DNA of 64,000 nt. Origin: Triticum aestivum. Lineage: Eukaryota; Streptophyta; Magnoliopsida; Poales; Poaceae. Position numbers and translations under genes: made by a program. A model generated the notes under the pieces. The model saw nothing but the letters and a program-made list of their open reading frames with translations. It was not told the origin of the DNA and made no database searches. Shown piece after piece: positions 45,473-57,837 of the stretch. The stretch is taken from assembly GCF_018294505.1 (NCBI RefSeq), contig NC_057814.1:34815581-34879580 (forward strand), read 5' to 3'. Numbering within the stretch: position 1 is the stretch's first letter; every line of letters begins with the position of its first letter.

Positions 45473-48400
45473 ATGGCCAGCAGCAACTCGGAGAGGCCGC
45501 GCCGCCGCCCGTCGCCGGACCCCGTGGCGGTGCTGCGGGGCCACCGCGCCGCCGTCAGCGACGCCTGCTTCCACCCCGCACTCCCGCTCCTCTTCTCCGG
45601 GTACTCCCTCCTAAACCCCTCTCTGTTCTGTTCTCCCCACGGCATCAGCCGCTTACCATGAACCTGCTGAACGCGGCTCTGCTGTGCGCTGATGCTTGGT
45701 CTCTGGTTTCGCTCCACCAGCGCGGCCGACGGGGAGCTCAGGGTCTGGGACACGGCGAGCCACCGCACCGTCTCCTCCATCTGGTAAGCCCGCGCGCGCT
45801 TCTGCAGACTGCAGCGGCGGGTGTGGTTCGGTCTCGGGAGGTTGAGTGATGGTGTGTCCTTCCTTCTGCAGGGCTCACGGTGGCGCGGCTGGGGTGTATT
45901 CCATCGCCGCTGGCTCCGGACTTGGGAACACGGTCATTAGGTGAGTGAATTGTGGTGAAATCTGTCAGGAATACCGGTTGCTGTATCTCTGAAACTTAGC
46001 TTAGCCTAGGATGCAGTGTCCACCTTGTTGCTAGACAAGAATTTCTCGTATCCACAACTAGTAGTATAAGTATAACCATGTCAGCAGCTGTATTTGGAAC
46101 ACTGTTGCTGAATTGGCGTAGCATTTCAGTACTGAATTACAGTTGCTGAACAGGACATTGGGGAAATTCTAAGTGCCTTTTAACTTCTGCAACATTATTG
46201 TGTTGTGGAATGTGTATGGTAGAGATTTCCTTTGAGGCTTATTTCGAGCATGTTTCTTTCCACCGAAATGATTTTTTTGTTGAATTTTAATAAATATATG
46301 TGCTTTCGATTTTGACACAGCCAGGGCAGGGATGGTTTGTGCAAAGGCTGGGCGATTGAAGAAGCTGGGCTCTCAAGGTATGATTCTCTTCACATGCTAC
46401 AACTTAACATAAAACATAAGCTGGTGCATGATTAGTCAGGACCCAGGAATAGGCTCATGCTTTACTTAAATGCAAGGAAATACACATGCACATAATATTT
46501 CAAATCACACATCCCATGGAGAATTGAAAAGAAGTATTTACGATTACAATATCGTGTTATTCTGCCAAGGTCAGATTATCAGTGATGCTATCATTTTTAT
46601 GGTCAAACTCAGTTCAAGCACCCACGATAGCAGTTAGCAATGAGCAAAATCTGGATATCGTTCTGAGTACCATGTCATAAGAATTAAGTTATTCATGTTA
46701 TCTGATAGTATTTCGTCCTGACTATAGCTTGTAGGGAAGGCACAACCCTTATGGTGCTTTACTCTTTTTTGACGGATGTTATGTTGTTGTAATGTGATAC
46801 TTTTAAGTCCAATGGCCCTCATCCGTAGACTGTAGTGGCAACCTTTTGAAGAACTTCTAACCAGGTGACCTTTAGAACCAAGAGTTCTCTTTTTCCTATA
46901 AATATATCTTGACTCAACTATGATTGGCCTAGACGTGTGGACACTTGTGAAGCATTTTAGGAGATAAGATAATATGTACAGTGTTCATGTGGAAATCTGG
47001 AAGGATACATACTTTTTAGCAGTTTTTGTAGCCCATCCTTGTTCTATGCGTTTCTGTGGAATTTATAAATCCATTACTTGTGCTCTTGCAGGAGGCCCAT
47101 ATTTACAATTAAAACAAGTACATACCATTTCTGTAAGATGTCACTGGTTAAGGTTCCATGTTCTGCACATGGCACACAAACCAACTTGAGTGGCTCAAAT
47201 AGTGGCACTGAGCCACAAAGAGTACCTATTGAAGATAATGCAGGATCAGATGGTTTAAATCCTGCAGAAGGAACACAAGAATATGAACAAGGTAATGTGC
47301 GACCATTTCTGAATCCCTTCACATTTTAAAAGCAGTGATAACCTCTGAATCCTACATGAATTTACTAACTATTGACTTATTACGGAAGTGTAAACTTTTC
47401 GATAATGGACAAATACATAGCATTTTCGTTTTGTTTATGTAGAGGAAAGACTGCAAAGCAAATGGCATAATATAACACTTTGTTGATTTCCAAATCTGAC
47501 ATCATTTAGAAGAAGATCATACTGTAACATGGTCTCTGACAACTTTTTATTTAGAAAAGGAAACCTATTTATGCATTGTTGACTTTCTTATGTATTTGCT
47601 AGGAAGTTCCTTGGATGGACAAAATATATTGACAATCGCTGGTCAAGAATCGTTTGAGGTTAGTTTCAAACTATGCTATCTTTACTCTAACTTAATGATC
47701 TATATATAAATTATTGACTTAATGTAATGCAATTAAGCAGGCCTGCCTGAGCTTTGTGTTTATGTTGTTACTTCTATTGTTCTCACTGCTTTCTTGTTGT
47801 AACTTCATAACAAAATCTACAGGTTGAACTTTGGGACATTAAAAATTCAACGAAGATAATGTGTTTGCCCAAAAGATGCAGTGCTAATATGACAGGTCAC
47901 CCTACCAAGCAAAAAGGTTTGTCCTCACTCTTCAGTACTCCAGCTATAGTTGTTTGTAAAAATACCAAGGTGGGTTGTATGTAGTATGTGTATCCGGTGG
48001 TAACTTCTCGCGTAGTAGAACCGTGAAGTATTTAGACTTGATATCAGAGTAGCCTCCACCATTTTTGTTGTTTTAATTTTTTGTCTACCAAAAATCCAGA
48101 ATTGTTCGGTTTGAAAATTGTTCGTCTGGGCTTTATTGTCTTAATATAAGCCGGTATGACCATCCAGCTACATGGTCCGTTGATTCATTGTTCGGTTTTC
48201 GTTGAAGGAAGTTATAAACACATATCCAAGATATGTACGCCTTGCAATTTGACTGGCCTCTCTCACCATCCAGCAGAAAGGATGTATATACATGATGTAG
48301 GATCAATCCTTCTTCGATGGCATGAAACTCTCTGGCATCTTGTTTATTTCTGTTTCCTGTGCTGTTGTAGTTTTCTTGTTATTACAAGGTATAATGCGTG

Positions 48401-51400
48401 ACTTTGTTTACAACTATATTGAATTAGAATAATAATCTGCATCTGCAGGACAGTCATAAAACTCCGTTTTTATTGTTTGGTGCCATTTGTTTGTCTTCAC
48501 TATTTATGCTTGTTAGTAATCCTTGAAAACTGTAATTCTGTTGTCCATAGGTCTATGCATGGCCGTGCAAGCTTTCATCCCGTGTGCGTCTGGAGGCTAT
48601 GTTAATATTTTATCAAGGTACCCAGATCAACATTTTACAAGCCCAATATGTTTGTATCTAATATTTCAACATATTTATCATGTGCCATGGCCTAGTGTAG
48701 TATCTGAACAAAAACTATTAAGCTATTTTCAGTTCAAAAACAACTGAACTTGGTCTTAGGTCAATTCTGGCAGATGGTTTAAATGTGAATCTGGTCCTTC
48801 TATCGGTGTCCAGGACCCATGCTCTCTTTTTATCCTCTGGCCTCTGTCTTTTGTTTGGGTCTTTGGGAGACTTGGCTCTAAGTGTCATGCAATGATTACA
48901 CATAATTAAAAAATGGCATGAGCTGAATATATCTAATGTTTTATCTGGATAGTAATTATCACGTAGCATGGAAACGGTATTTGAATGCTTTAGCCTGGTT
49001 ATATTGCACATGAATCATCTTTCCACTCACAAATTTGAGAGAATGATGTCCCCCCCCCCCCTCCCCCCCCCTCATGGCAGAAGTTACACTTGATCAAATT
49101 CTTGTTGCAAGTGTAATGATAATGTTCTGTGAAGTGGACAAATGACTATATGCAGCATACAGATTTGTTCCTGCTTCACAATGTGCCATAACCACTGTTG
49201 TGTGTATTCCATGGGTATGTGCAGCACATAGTCAAATGATATTGTTGATGCATATTCATTTGATTAGCTCACATGTAAAGATTACAAGTATGAGTGTATG
49301 AAACTTACACAATTGAATTGATTGTGCTGTGTGAAACAACAAAGCAACTTTATCTTACAAAATAAAATCCATTAATTGAAGTGAGTATGTTTCAAGGGTT
49401 CAAGAATTTAGTATTATGGCATGAGTTTTTGGCTAGTCACATTATGAACTGTAGTGATATCTCAATATAATCTCATCTTCATTAATTGGTACCTAAATAT
49501 GGTAAATTGATCTCTAGTACTTGATATGATAAACAATCCCATAGTATGTTTCTGGCACAGGTTAAAGTGATGTCAGTAACATTTTTCAGAATGAAAAAGA
49601 TTTTCTTAGGCCTTTTTGTTTGACCCTATTTCCTTGTTTGCGTTCAGCGCTGACATTCAACCTTGAACTCTGAAACCAGTTGTTTCTAACTTTGAACTCT
49701 TGAATCAGTTTATTTTACCCCTTGGCCCTATCCCAAACTGTTTTGTGCTGACAGAGATGAGGATTTTTTAAATAATAAAATCACTTTTTTGGGTGGACTC
49801 CAGAACTCTTTAGGAAATTTGGCGAATAGCTTTTTTGCCAGATTGACTATTGATTCATTTTCAGTTTGTCACTATCAGGAAAAAACTTTATAGGAAATTG
49901 AGGATTTCATACTGACTATTAAAAAATTTAGCCACATGTCATCTGTGGAGTATTAAATCCTCTTTTTCATATTGAGTTTTGACTATTTCCGACCTTTTAA
50001 AAAGTTCATAAGTTTTCAACAGGATAGGGCCAAAGGGGGTGAATTAAACTGATTCAACAGTTCAAGGTTAAAATACCAATTCTAGGTTAAAATGCGCGTG
50101 CTCATTTTATTAATAAACATCGCTTTTACGGCCACCAGTTATGAAGATGGAAGCACTCTTTGGTGGGATGTACGAAAGCCTGGGTCACCCTTATCTTCCG
50201 TGAAGTATCATTCGGAATCAGGTCCCATGCTACACCCAGTTTTAACTCAATTATGTAACCTGCCATTTTCAAGAGTAGTTATCTTTATCTTCCTTTGATG
50301 GAATGAAACAACGTATGATCTAATAAGATGCAGGTGTGCAGCTTTATCCATTGCTATTGACGGTTTATGCACCGGTGGGATCTCAGGAGGTGCTGATAAT
50401 AAAATAGCCATGTTTGCCCTTAATCATCAGAAGGTGTGACATCGATCATTCTATGTTCTGTTTCCTGCTATATAAGCTCCTTTTCACGAAAATGCATGCT
50501 GTGAGTAGTACCCTACAAACCTGAGTTTTCACCTTGAGTTCTACGTTACGTCACTCTCAGTACAGTTTTAGTAATATTCTCAAGTATATCCTGACACAAT
50601 CATACATCCATAAAGTGCTTCTAACAATTAGTAATAACACTTGAGACATGTAAGAACTGAGATGTGCTTACTTTGGGAAGTAGTAGTGGGCAAGGCACTA
50701 TCAGTTAGGGACTTTGCGTTCATCAATTCTATGTAAAAATTGATGGTGCGGTATTATGTATTATATCCTCTTTTCAGAAGGTTGATGAGTGCTTGCGTAT
50801 CCAAATTGACAGCTGTGTTGAGATGTCAGTTTATCAGCTTTTCATACTTGGATATTAGCCCAGATTTGGAGCAATATGTCCATGTGATAATTCATACATG
50901 TAGTGCTAACTAGTTTACACACTAGGGATATTGAGCGTCTCTTTATGATCTGCTTCATATTAATTCAGACTTAATAGGTTGACATGTCAACTACTTGTGT
51001 GATTTTTGCATCCGTTTTATGACAAGCATCACCTGCACTTGAGTGCTTACAATTTCAATTTAGGAATCAATACTTTTGAAATTCATAACTGAAATGTAGT
51101 TGTCTTGATTACAGGGCACGTTTTCTCTCAGGAATGAAATAGAAATTGAGAGACCCGGTGTAGCAGGTACAGCGATTCGGCCAGACAACAAGATTGCAGC
51201 AACTGCTGGTTGGGATCACAGGTTTGTTTCCCCATTCTTAGCTTTTACCGCTGAACAGGGATGCTAATATAACCTTTTTAGTGGCTTGGTAGATCAGATT
51301 GCCTGAGTCAATAACTGCATCTGATTTGAATATAGTACTTTTATTGGTAGACTAAATATACTTGAATGCAATCTAAAGTAAATTAATCAAATGGATGTCT

Positions 51401-53720
51401 CATGATTTCCATGGTGGACTAGGCGATCACAACTCCTATCTGGCCACCGCCACGGGGAGCGGGCAAGCTTTGAGAGGAACGGGATGGAGCCAGAGGCTAA
51501 CCGTAATTTTTACATCCTGGTGATACTAGCTTCGTGGGTGATACTACACGATATCAGGGTGATACTATGATTAACGGATGATACTACGTTTTGCGTGTGA
51601 TACTAAAAACCTGGGTGATACCACATTACCCATGCAAGCCATGTCGCAAAGTAGAAAGACATGTATGAGATAAAATAAATTATTGAACTTACAAAAAAAT
51701 ACATGAAATTTGGTTACGATGTCAGAGAATGACTTGATGAAATATGTGCTACCATGGTCAAGTCATATATCATGAGATCCTTGAAGATAAATGAAAGCCG
51801 CCATAAGATTCATATATATGTTTATAAGATTCGTCGATGAATCTTACATCGGCCGAGATGGGTCTTAGTTGTAAATTTCTCTCCTGCCACTCTCCGGTGA
51901 TGACAGGCCATGGGTTATGTAGTTTCCACAATGATTTTCGTAGAGGCATTTGACAGGCCAAATGTTGGTTTGATGCCAACATTTGGCACTTCCAATATTT
52001 GGCAAGTCAACATTTGACAAAGCCAAAAGGTACCAAAAGTTGGCAACCATTTGAGACGGACAAAAACCAATTGGTAGCCAACCAATTGGTATCCAATTTT
52101 GTAGACTTACCAACAATTGGCATGCCAAATACTCCCTCCGTCCGGAAATACTTGTCGGAGAAATGGATAAAAATGGATGTATCTAGAACTAAAATACGCT
52201 AGATACATCCATTTCTCCGACAAGTATTTTCGGACGGAGGGAGTATTAGCATCATACAAACCAGCCTCGTAGTGCCAATACTGGGTTGCATAGTGCCGAC
52301 ACTGGGTTACATTGTGTACTAACAGGGTTACATAGGTTTATATTAGGGGGTTACATACCGAATATCCTGGGTTATAGCACGTTATGTTGTTGAGGGACTC
52401 TGGATCCACAGGCACGTTGGTGCTGGTGGCTGCGAAGCGGCCAAGTTGAGGTTGGGAGGAACCAGCTGTGTTCTTGCGCTCTCTTCTTCTACTACTGCGT
52501 GTTCTTGATCTTGACCGATTCATGCAGATTTTTGGAGGCAAGGTCAACTTTCAAACGGGAAGAGTCTGTACCCATCGGGTAGAGTGGATGCGGGTGTGGG
52601 AATGCAGCACCCGTATCTGCATACTACGCCTAGGCCTACCTCCATGGCTATGACATGGACCAGCGTATCTTTTCTTTTACCTGCCTATATTCCATGGCAG
52701 ATCTGTCGACACCATGGATTTGGAGTGCCCCCTCCCAATTCTACCTGGAAATCGCAGTATCACCCACGAAGCTAGTTTCACCCTGATATCGTAGTATCAC
52801 CGACAAAGCTAGTTTCACCCAGATATCGTAGCATCACCCACGAAGCTAGTTTTACTCTGATATCGTAGTATCACCCACAAAGCTAGTATCACCCTGATAT
52901 CGTAGTATCAGAAGTGTCACTAGGATGTAAAAAATATGCTTAGCCTCTGGCTCCAACACCCCCCCCCCCACCCCCCCTTTCCTGTCAACGCTTGCTAGCT
53001 CCGCTGCGTTTGATTAGTCATCTCTGATTACCAAACTGATTTAGTGCTGGCTGATGAGGTTTTCAGAGGACAGATAGTTGTGTGCCCTCTGAGAGGGCAA
53101 AACAACTAAGAAAAATAGAGCAGAAGTGCAAGACAGAGAAAAGATGACAGTAGGATATATAGGTGGAGAACAGAAAATAGGTAGCATTATGTGCGCAGAA
53201 GAGGAGTTAAGCAAAGTTGGACAAGGAGTAGGTGATGTCCTGAGTTTGCAATTGTTGCATTTGTGTAATCTTTCAGGTGTTTTGCATCATTTGCAGGATT
53301 CGAGTGTATAACTACAATAAAGGAAATGCTCTAGCGATTCTAAAGTATCACAGCGCTACGGTATGCAGCTTCTTTCATCTAGTTGCTCTCCACATTATCT
53401 TTTTGCACTGTCCTCCCTCGATTCCCACAATCCAACAATATCCTTTTCAGTTCTCTTGTTTACTTCAATTGGAATATGGGTCATGAGATTGTTAATCGGC
53501 TCAGTTTTCTCCTTGCACAAAACTTGGTAAATTTCCGCTCGACATGTAGTTTAACCTGCATGTTTCTTCTTTTTGCTGGCAGTGTGCTGCGGTGACTTTC
53601 TCACATGACTGCAAATTACTGGCCTCATGCTCGGCGGATACCACGGTCGCGTTATGGGAGCTGTATCCTCCCAAAACGCCCAGCAAAGTTGACATAGCAA
53701 CAGAGGAGGTTGAGAAATAG
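45473..53720 (+). CDS. GNB1L: WD40-repeat protein, GNB1L/TANMEI (ASA1) type, 405 aa
   Basis: Exons: 45473-45600, 45721-45783, 45872-45940, 46321-46377, 47092-47291, 47603-47658, 47823-47916, 48551-48617, 50139-50221, 50342-50433, 51115-51221, 53297-53360, 53583-53720. All borders are GT-AG and the phases join to 1218 nt. WD-type blades are visible from [15 protein letters not shown] (about 22-36) with LRVWDT, through [17 protein letters not shown] and TAGWDHRIRVYNY, to [16 protein letters not shown]...[11 protein letters not shown] at the C-terminus. The layout and the ALWELYP end match GNB1L, plant TANMEI/DSE1 and yeast Asa1, linked to the TTT/ASTRA complex that helps mature PIKK kinases; in Arabidopsis the gene is needed for embryo development. 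A poorly conserved hydrophilic insert (exon 5) separates the early blades. Intron 8 (1.5 kb) and intron 11 (2.1 kb) are transposon-rich. The symbol is by family resemblance. Confidence 0.85.
49052..49073 (+). repeat. Interrupted poly-C tract in intron 8
   Basis: About 21 C residues, interrupted by one T, lie in intron 8 of the WD40 gene. The length may be uncertain because such runs are prone to sequencing and assembly error. A similar tract occurs near 52961-52977. Confidence 0.85.
51460..52995. mobile_element. Foldback-type element with ~100-bp inverted ends, in intron 11
   Basis: The left arm (about 51462-51560) and right arm (about 52900-52995) are long inverted repeats sharing GGAGCCAGAGGCTAA and TTTTTACATCCT, followed by GTGATACTAGCTTCGTGGG. 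Just inside, both arms carry short tandem repeats of a ~45-bp unit: GATACTAC...ATATCAGGGTG on the left (51515-51630) and four to five complementary copies on the right (52760-52920). The centre has TTGGCA/TGCCAA-rich DNA and a nested Stowaway. No transposase is visible. This fits a foldback or Mutator-like non-autonomous element. Confidence 0.65.
52132..52243. mobile_element. Stowaway MITE, 112 bp, TSD TA
   Basis: It is bounded by TA at 52130-52131 and 52244-52245. The two halves are inverted repeats of roughly 45 bp with CTCCCTCCGTCCGGAAATAC at the left and the complementary CGGACGGAGGGAG at the right. The folded transcript would be an almost perfect hairpin. The ends are the classic Stowaway motif. 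It lies nested inside the foldback element in intron 11 of the WD40 gene. Confidence 0.95.
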
Positions 53721-54360
53721 AATCTGATCATGGTGTCGTATGATCATGATGTTTGTAACTTGGTGAAACATCATATCTGTTGGCTTCAGTAGATTGATAA
53801 AGAAATTTCCATACATGGATGTAGAGGACAGTAAACAATTGCATGTGAAATTTTGTGGGGAAAAAAAGGAACGTTCATCTGTCGTCTGTAAAGTGTAACC
53901 TAGTTACTGTAACATAGTGCTGCTTGATGTACAGTAACTTATATCCCAGTCTAAATCCAAGTTTGTACAACTAAACTGTTACACGATGATCATGGCCTGG
54001 CAAGATAATTTCGGGTTTGAATGAGGTGTGCTGTTAGTTGAAAGTGGATAACCATCTAAAGAAGTGAATAGAAATTATGTTGGCTGGTATATATTTACTT
54101 TCTTTTTCTCTTTGTCCTGGCGAGTAAATAAAAGCTTGTGAGACCTTGATACCGAGACATATCCAAGGATTAACTCAGGTAGAATATCACAGCATAAAAT
54201 CCAGCGATTCTCTATGCAAATTACTACAAGTTTATAATGCCTCGGGTAAAAAATAGTTACAAGTTTATAATGCCTCGGGTAGCTAGAGGCTAATTCAGCA
54301 CTCAGAACAGAGAACCTCCTAGTACATTTGTGCAATCAAGCTCTATCCGAACTGCTGCTA
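53721..54360. other. Convergent 3' flanks of the WD40 gene and the small minus-strand gene
   Basis: The region is AT-rich, 640 bp, with no coding signal. It should contain the two 3' UTRs facing each other. A 23-bp word (ACAAGTTTATAATGCCTCGGGTA) is directly repeated near 54226 and 54260. Confidence 0.5.
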
Positions 54361-54588
54361 CTAGTAGTAGTACTCTAGGGCGACGGCGTCGAAGAAGGCC
54401 GGCACACTGTCCCCGCCCGGTTGCTGCTGCTGCTGCTCCGACACGGGGCCGGAGAAGTACTCCTTCGCTGCCTCCATCAACGCCGATGCCACCTCCGCCA
54501 CCGACGCGGCTCCCTCTGCCTTGTCATCGTCGCCGGAGAGCACCGCGGGGGCGAGGGTGCCGTCGAAGGGCGCCTCGCAGAAGACCAT
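54361..54588 (-). CDS. Small intronless gene, 75 aa, unknown function
   Basis: The ATG at 54588 opens a 75-codon frame that ends at 54361. I chose it over an upstream in-frame GTG. On the minus strand a TATA box (CTATAAAC, about plus 54755) precedes it by roughly 165 bases, which gives a sensible leader. The protein is acidic and Ala-rich, begins MVFCEAPFDG, has a helical stretch VAEVASALMEAAKEYF, a five-Gln run, and ends VALEYYY. No signal peptide or membrane segment is seen. I do not recognise the family. Codon use is strongly GC-biased, like grass coding sequence. An overlapping frame on the other strand is also open, so coding remains an inference. Confidence 0.5.
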   Translation of the reverse strand: MVFCEAPFDGTLAPAVLSGDDDKAEGAASVAEVASALMEAAKEYFSGPVSEQQQQQPGGDSVPAFFDAVALEYYY

Positions 54589-54800
54589 CGTGGCCACGAC
54601 CTGTCCATCCCGGCGGCCGCTGTCTGATCTGCTCGGTGGTCGGGCTCCTGTTGCGCTAGCTCTAGCTTAGCTTGACGCGACGCAACGAGATTGAATTCGA
54701 GGTCGAAGCCAATGCTTGTGGTGTTGCTTGGACGGAGGGTGCTCGCAGGTGTTTATAGGCCTGCAAACACGGCCGCGGCGGTGAAGTTTCTGCTCGTCTC
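54589..54800 (-). promoter_or_regulatory. Leader and TATA box of the small gene
   Basis: The TATA-like CTATAAAC lies on the minus strand near plus 54752-54759, directly upstream of a stretch with CACCTGCGAGC and then a leader rich in CTAGCT words. The spacing to the ATG at 54588 is normal for a plant gene. Confidence 0.5.
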
Positions 54801-56049
54801 CGACTCGGGGTGTAATTAAGCGGGAAAACGGGAAGACGAGAGCGTGAGGAAGCCGGAGTGGCGCTGCTCTTTTTTTCTTTTTTTTGAGAGTCGTTGCGAG
54901 CGACAAGCAGCGCATCGCTCACGCTCTCCCCTTCTTGGCCCGGGCCCGTCATGGGACATATAGCTTAAGCTTCTCTCGCACGAGATGGGCCTGGCCCAGC
55001 CAGATGGCACACATCAGTTTTCTACTGGTTTCTCATTTCGTTTTTCGGTCAATTTAATTTATAGTTTGAGAAAAATCGTGATTACAAAAAAAATTTGAAT
55101 TCTGAAAAATGTTCGGAAATTCAAAATTCTGAACAATTGAAACTCTAGAATTTGACATCTCGCTTTTGCCACTCTTATCTTATGACAATACATCACAATT
55201 TCCATTCTGTGGCAAAAGCAAAAACATATTTAGAGTGACAGTTCTAACACATTGTCAAAAACTAAGAGTGGCAAAAGTGAAATGAAATGAAATGCTTTTG
55301 CCACATAATGGCAATGTCAAATTGTAGAGTAGCATAAGCAAAGTGGGCGAAATCTAGACTTACGAAAACTAAGTTTTCAATTTTTTTAAATATGGTATTT
55401 TTTTTATAAAATGTTGTGCATTTGATTTTATTTTGTTTCTTCCCTGGGTTTTCTTTTTCATCATTATAATTCGGTTTAATTTATTTTTCTCTCATTTTAT
55501 GTTCTTTTTTATGTTTCCTTGTCAGTTTTCTTCAGTTTTTGAATTTTAGAACAATGTCTACTTTTTTCAATGCATATTTACATTTTGCATGTACACATGA
55601 AATATATTTTTGATACATGTTGTACATTTCGCAAATACAGAATGTACATTTTCCCTTAAAAACATGCTAAGAACAGGCTTTCAAATAAATGTAGATTTTT
55701 TTTCAATTATACATTGAATATTTCATAACGGAAACAAAATATTTTTTAAAGCTACAAGAATTTTTTTCTGTAATTGCATAAATAATTTTAAAATTTTCAC
55801 AGTCATTTTTCTTGGAAACACATGAATATATTTTTTAAATGTCACATACATTTTTTAATTGGCAATAAATATATTTTTAAGCTACACAAACAGTTTTTAA
55901 ATGTCACAAACATTTTTTTGAAACCTGAGAACATTGATTTAAAATGTCATCTACACTTTGTAATGGTATGAAACATTTTAAAAAATAAAACCCGACAAAA
56001 TTCACCATACTACTCGGCCGGCCCACCATTGGCTCCCTATAGGAGTTGC
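54801..56049. other. AT-rich intergenic DNA
   Basis: 54801-55010 is GC-rich and may be the distal promoter of the small gene. 55130-55340 holds several direct and inverted copies of CTTTTGCCAC (for example near 55163, 55211 and 55302), which suggests a small foldback element. 55560-55960 is a degenerate AT-rich repeat with AAATGTCACA...CATTTTTT words, similar in style to the repeat at 786-1450. No gene is seen. Confidence 0.5.
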
Positions 56050-57837
56050 TGTTGGGGAACGTAGCAGAAATTCAAAATTTTCTACGCATCACCAAGATCA
56101 ATCTATGGAGTAATCTAGCAACGAGGGGAAGGGGAGTGAATCTACATACCCTTGTAGATCGCGATGCGGAAGCGTTGCAAGAACGCGGATGAGGGAGTCG
56201 TACTCGTAGCGATTCAGATCGCGGTTGATTCCGATCTAAGCACCGAAAGAACGGTGCCTCCGCGTTCAACACACGTGCAGCCCGGTGACGTCTCCCACGC
56301 CTTGATCCAGCAAGGAGAGAGGGAGAGGTTGGGGAAGACTCCATCCAGCAGCAACACGACGGCATGGTGGTGGTGGAGGAGCGTGGCAATCCCGCAGGGC
56401 TTCGCCAAGCACCGCGGGAGAGGAGGAGGAGGAAGAGGGGTAGGGCTGCGCCAAAAAGGAGACGTTCTCATGTATCTTGGGCAGCCCAAACCTCAACTAT
56501 ATATAGGGGGGGAGGGGGCTGCGCCCCCCTTAGGGTTTCCCACCCCAAGAGGAGGCGGCCAGCCCTAGATCCCATCAAGGGGGGGCGGCCAAGGGGAGGA
56601 GAGGGGGGGCGCCCCACTAGATGGGCCCTAAGGCCCATCTGTACCTAGGGTTTGCCCCCCTCCCACTCTCCCATGCGCCTTGGGCCTTGGTGGGGGGCGC
56701 ACCAGCCCACCTGGGGCTGGTCCCCTCCCACACTTGGCCCACGCAGCCTTCTGGGGCTGGTGGCCCCACTTGGTGGACCCCCGGGACCCTCCCGGTGGTC
56801 CCGGTACATTACCGATTTCACCCGAAACTTTTCCGGTGACCAAAACAGGACTTCCCATATATAAATCTTTACCTCTGGACCATTCCGGAACTCCTCGTGA
56901 CGTCCGGGATCTCATCCGGGACTCCGAACAACATTCGGTAACCACGTACATACTTTCCCTATAACCCTAGCGTCATCGAACCTTAAGCGTGTAGACCCTA
57001 CGGGTTCAGGAACCATGCAGACATGACCGAGACGTTCTCCGGTCAATAACCAACAGCGGGATCTGGATACCCATGTTGGCTCCCACATGTTCCACGATGA
57101 TCTCATCGGATGAACCACGATGTCGGGGATTCAATCAATCCCGTATACAATTCCCTTTGTCTAACGGTATGTTACTTGCCCGAGATTCGATCGTCGGTAT
57201 CCCTATACCTTGTTCAATCTCGTTACCGGCAAGTCTCTTTACTCGTTCCGTAACTCACATCATCCCGTGATCAACTCCTTGGTCACATTGTGCACATTAT
57301 GATGATGTCCTACCGAGTGGGCCCAGAGATACCTCTCCGTTTACACGGAGTGACAAATCCCAGTCTCGATTCGTGCCAACCCAACAGACACTTCCGGAGA
57401 TACCCGTAGTGCACCTTTATAGCCACCCAGTTACGTTGTGACGTTTGGCACACCCAAAGCATTCCTACGGTATCCGGGAGTTGCACAATCTCATGGTCTA
57501 AGGAAGTGATACTTGACATTAGAAAAGCTCTGAGCAAACGAACTACACGATCTTGTGCTAGGCTTAGGATTGGGTCTTGTCCATCACATCATTCTCCTAA
57601 TGATGTGATCCCGTTATCACCGACATCCAATGTCCATGGTCAGGAAACCGTAACCATCTATTGATCAACGAGCTAGTCAACTAGAGGCTTACTAGGGACA
57701 TGGTGTTGTCTATGTATCCACACATGTATCTGAGTTTCCTATCAATACAATTCTAGCATGGATAATAAACAATTATCATGAACAAGGAAATATAATAATA
57801 ACCTATTTATTATTGCCTCTAGGGCATATTTCCAACA
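56050..57837 (-). repeat. Complete LTR of the Angela-type element (3' LTR), 1788 bp
   Basis: It starts TGTTG and ends CAACA. It contains a TATATATAGG promoter-like word near 56498 (minus-strand reading CTATATATAG) and long G/C runs. Compared with the partial copy from 62886, I count six substitutions and one 1-bp indel over about 1115 bp. Confidence 0.95.

Noticed and set aside
48438..48551. Alternative acceptor CTGCAG at about 48450 for exon 8 of the WD40 gene
   Set aside because: Using it introduces a stop in the required phase, whereas the acceptor at 48550 continues the WD40 frame.
56164..56964. Several 90-130-codon frames repeated at 63000-63799
   Set aside because: They lie within the LTRs of the Angela-type element and occur identically in both copies because the LTRs are identical, not because they are genes.
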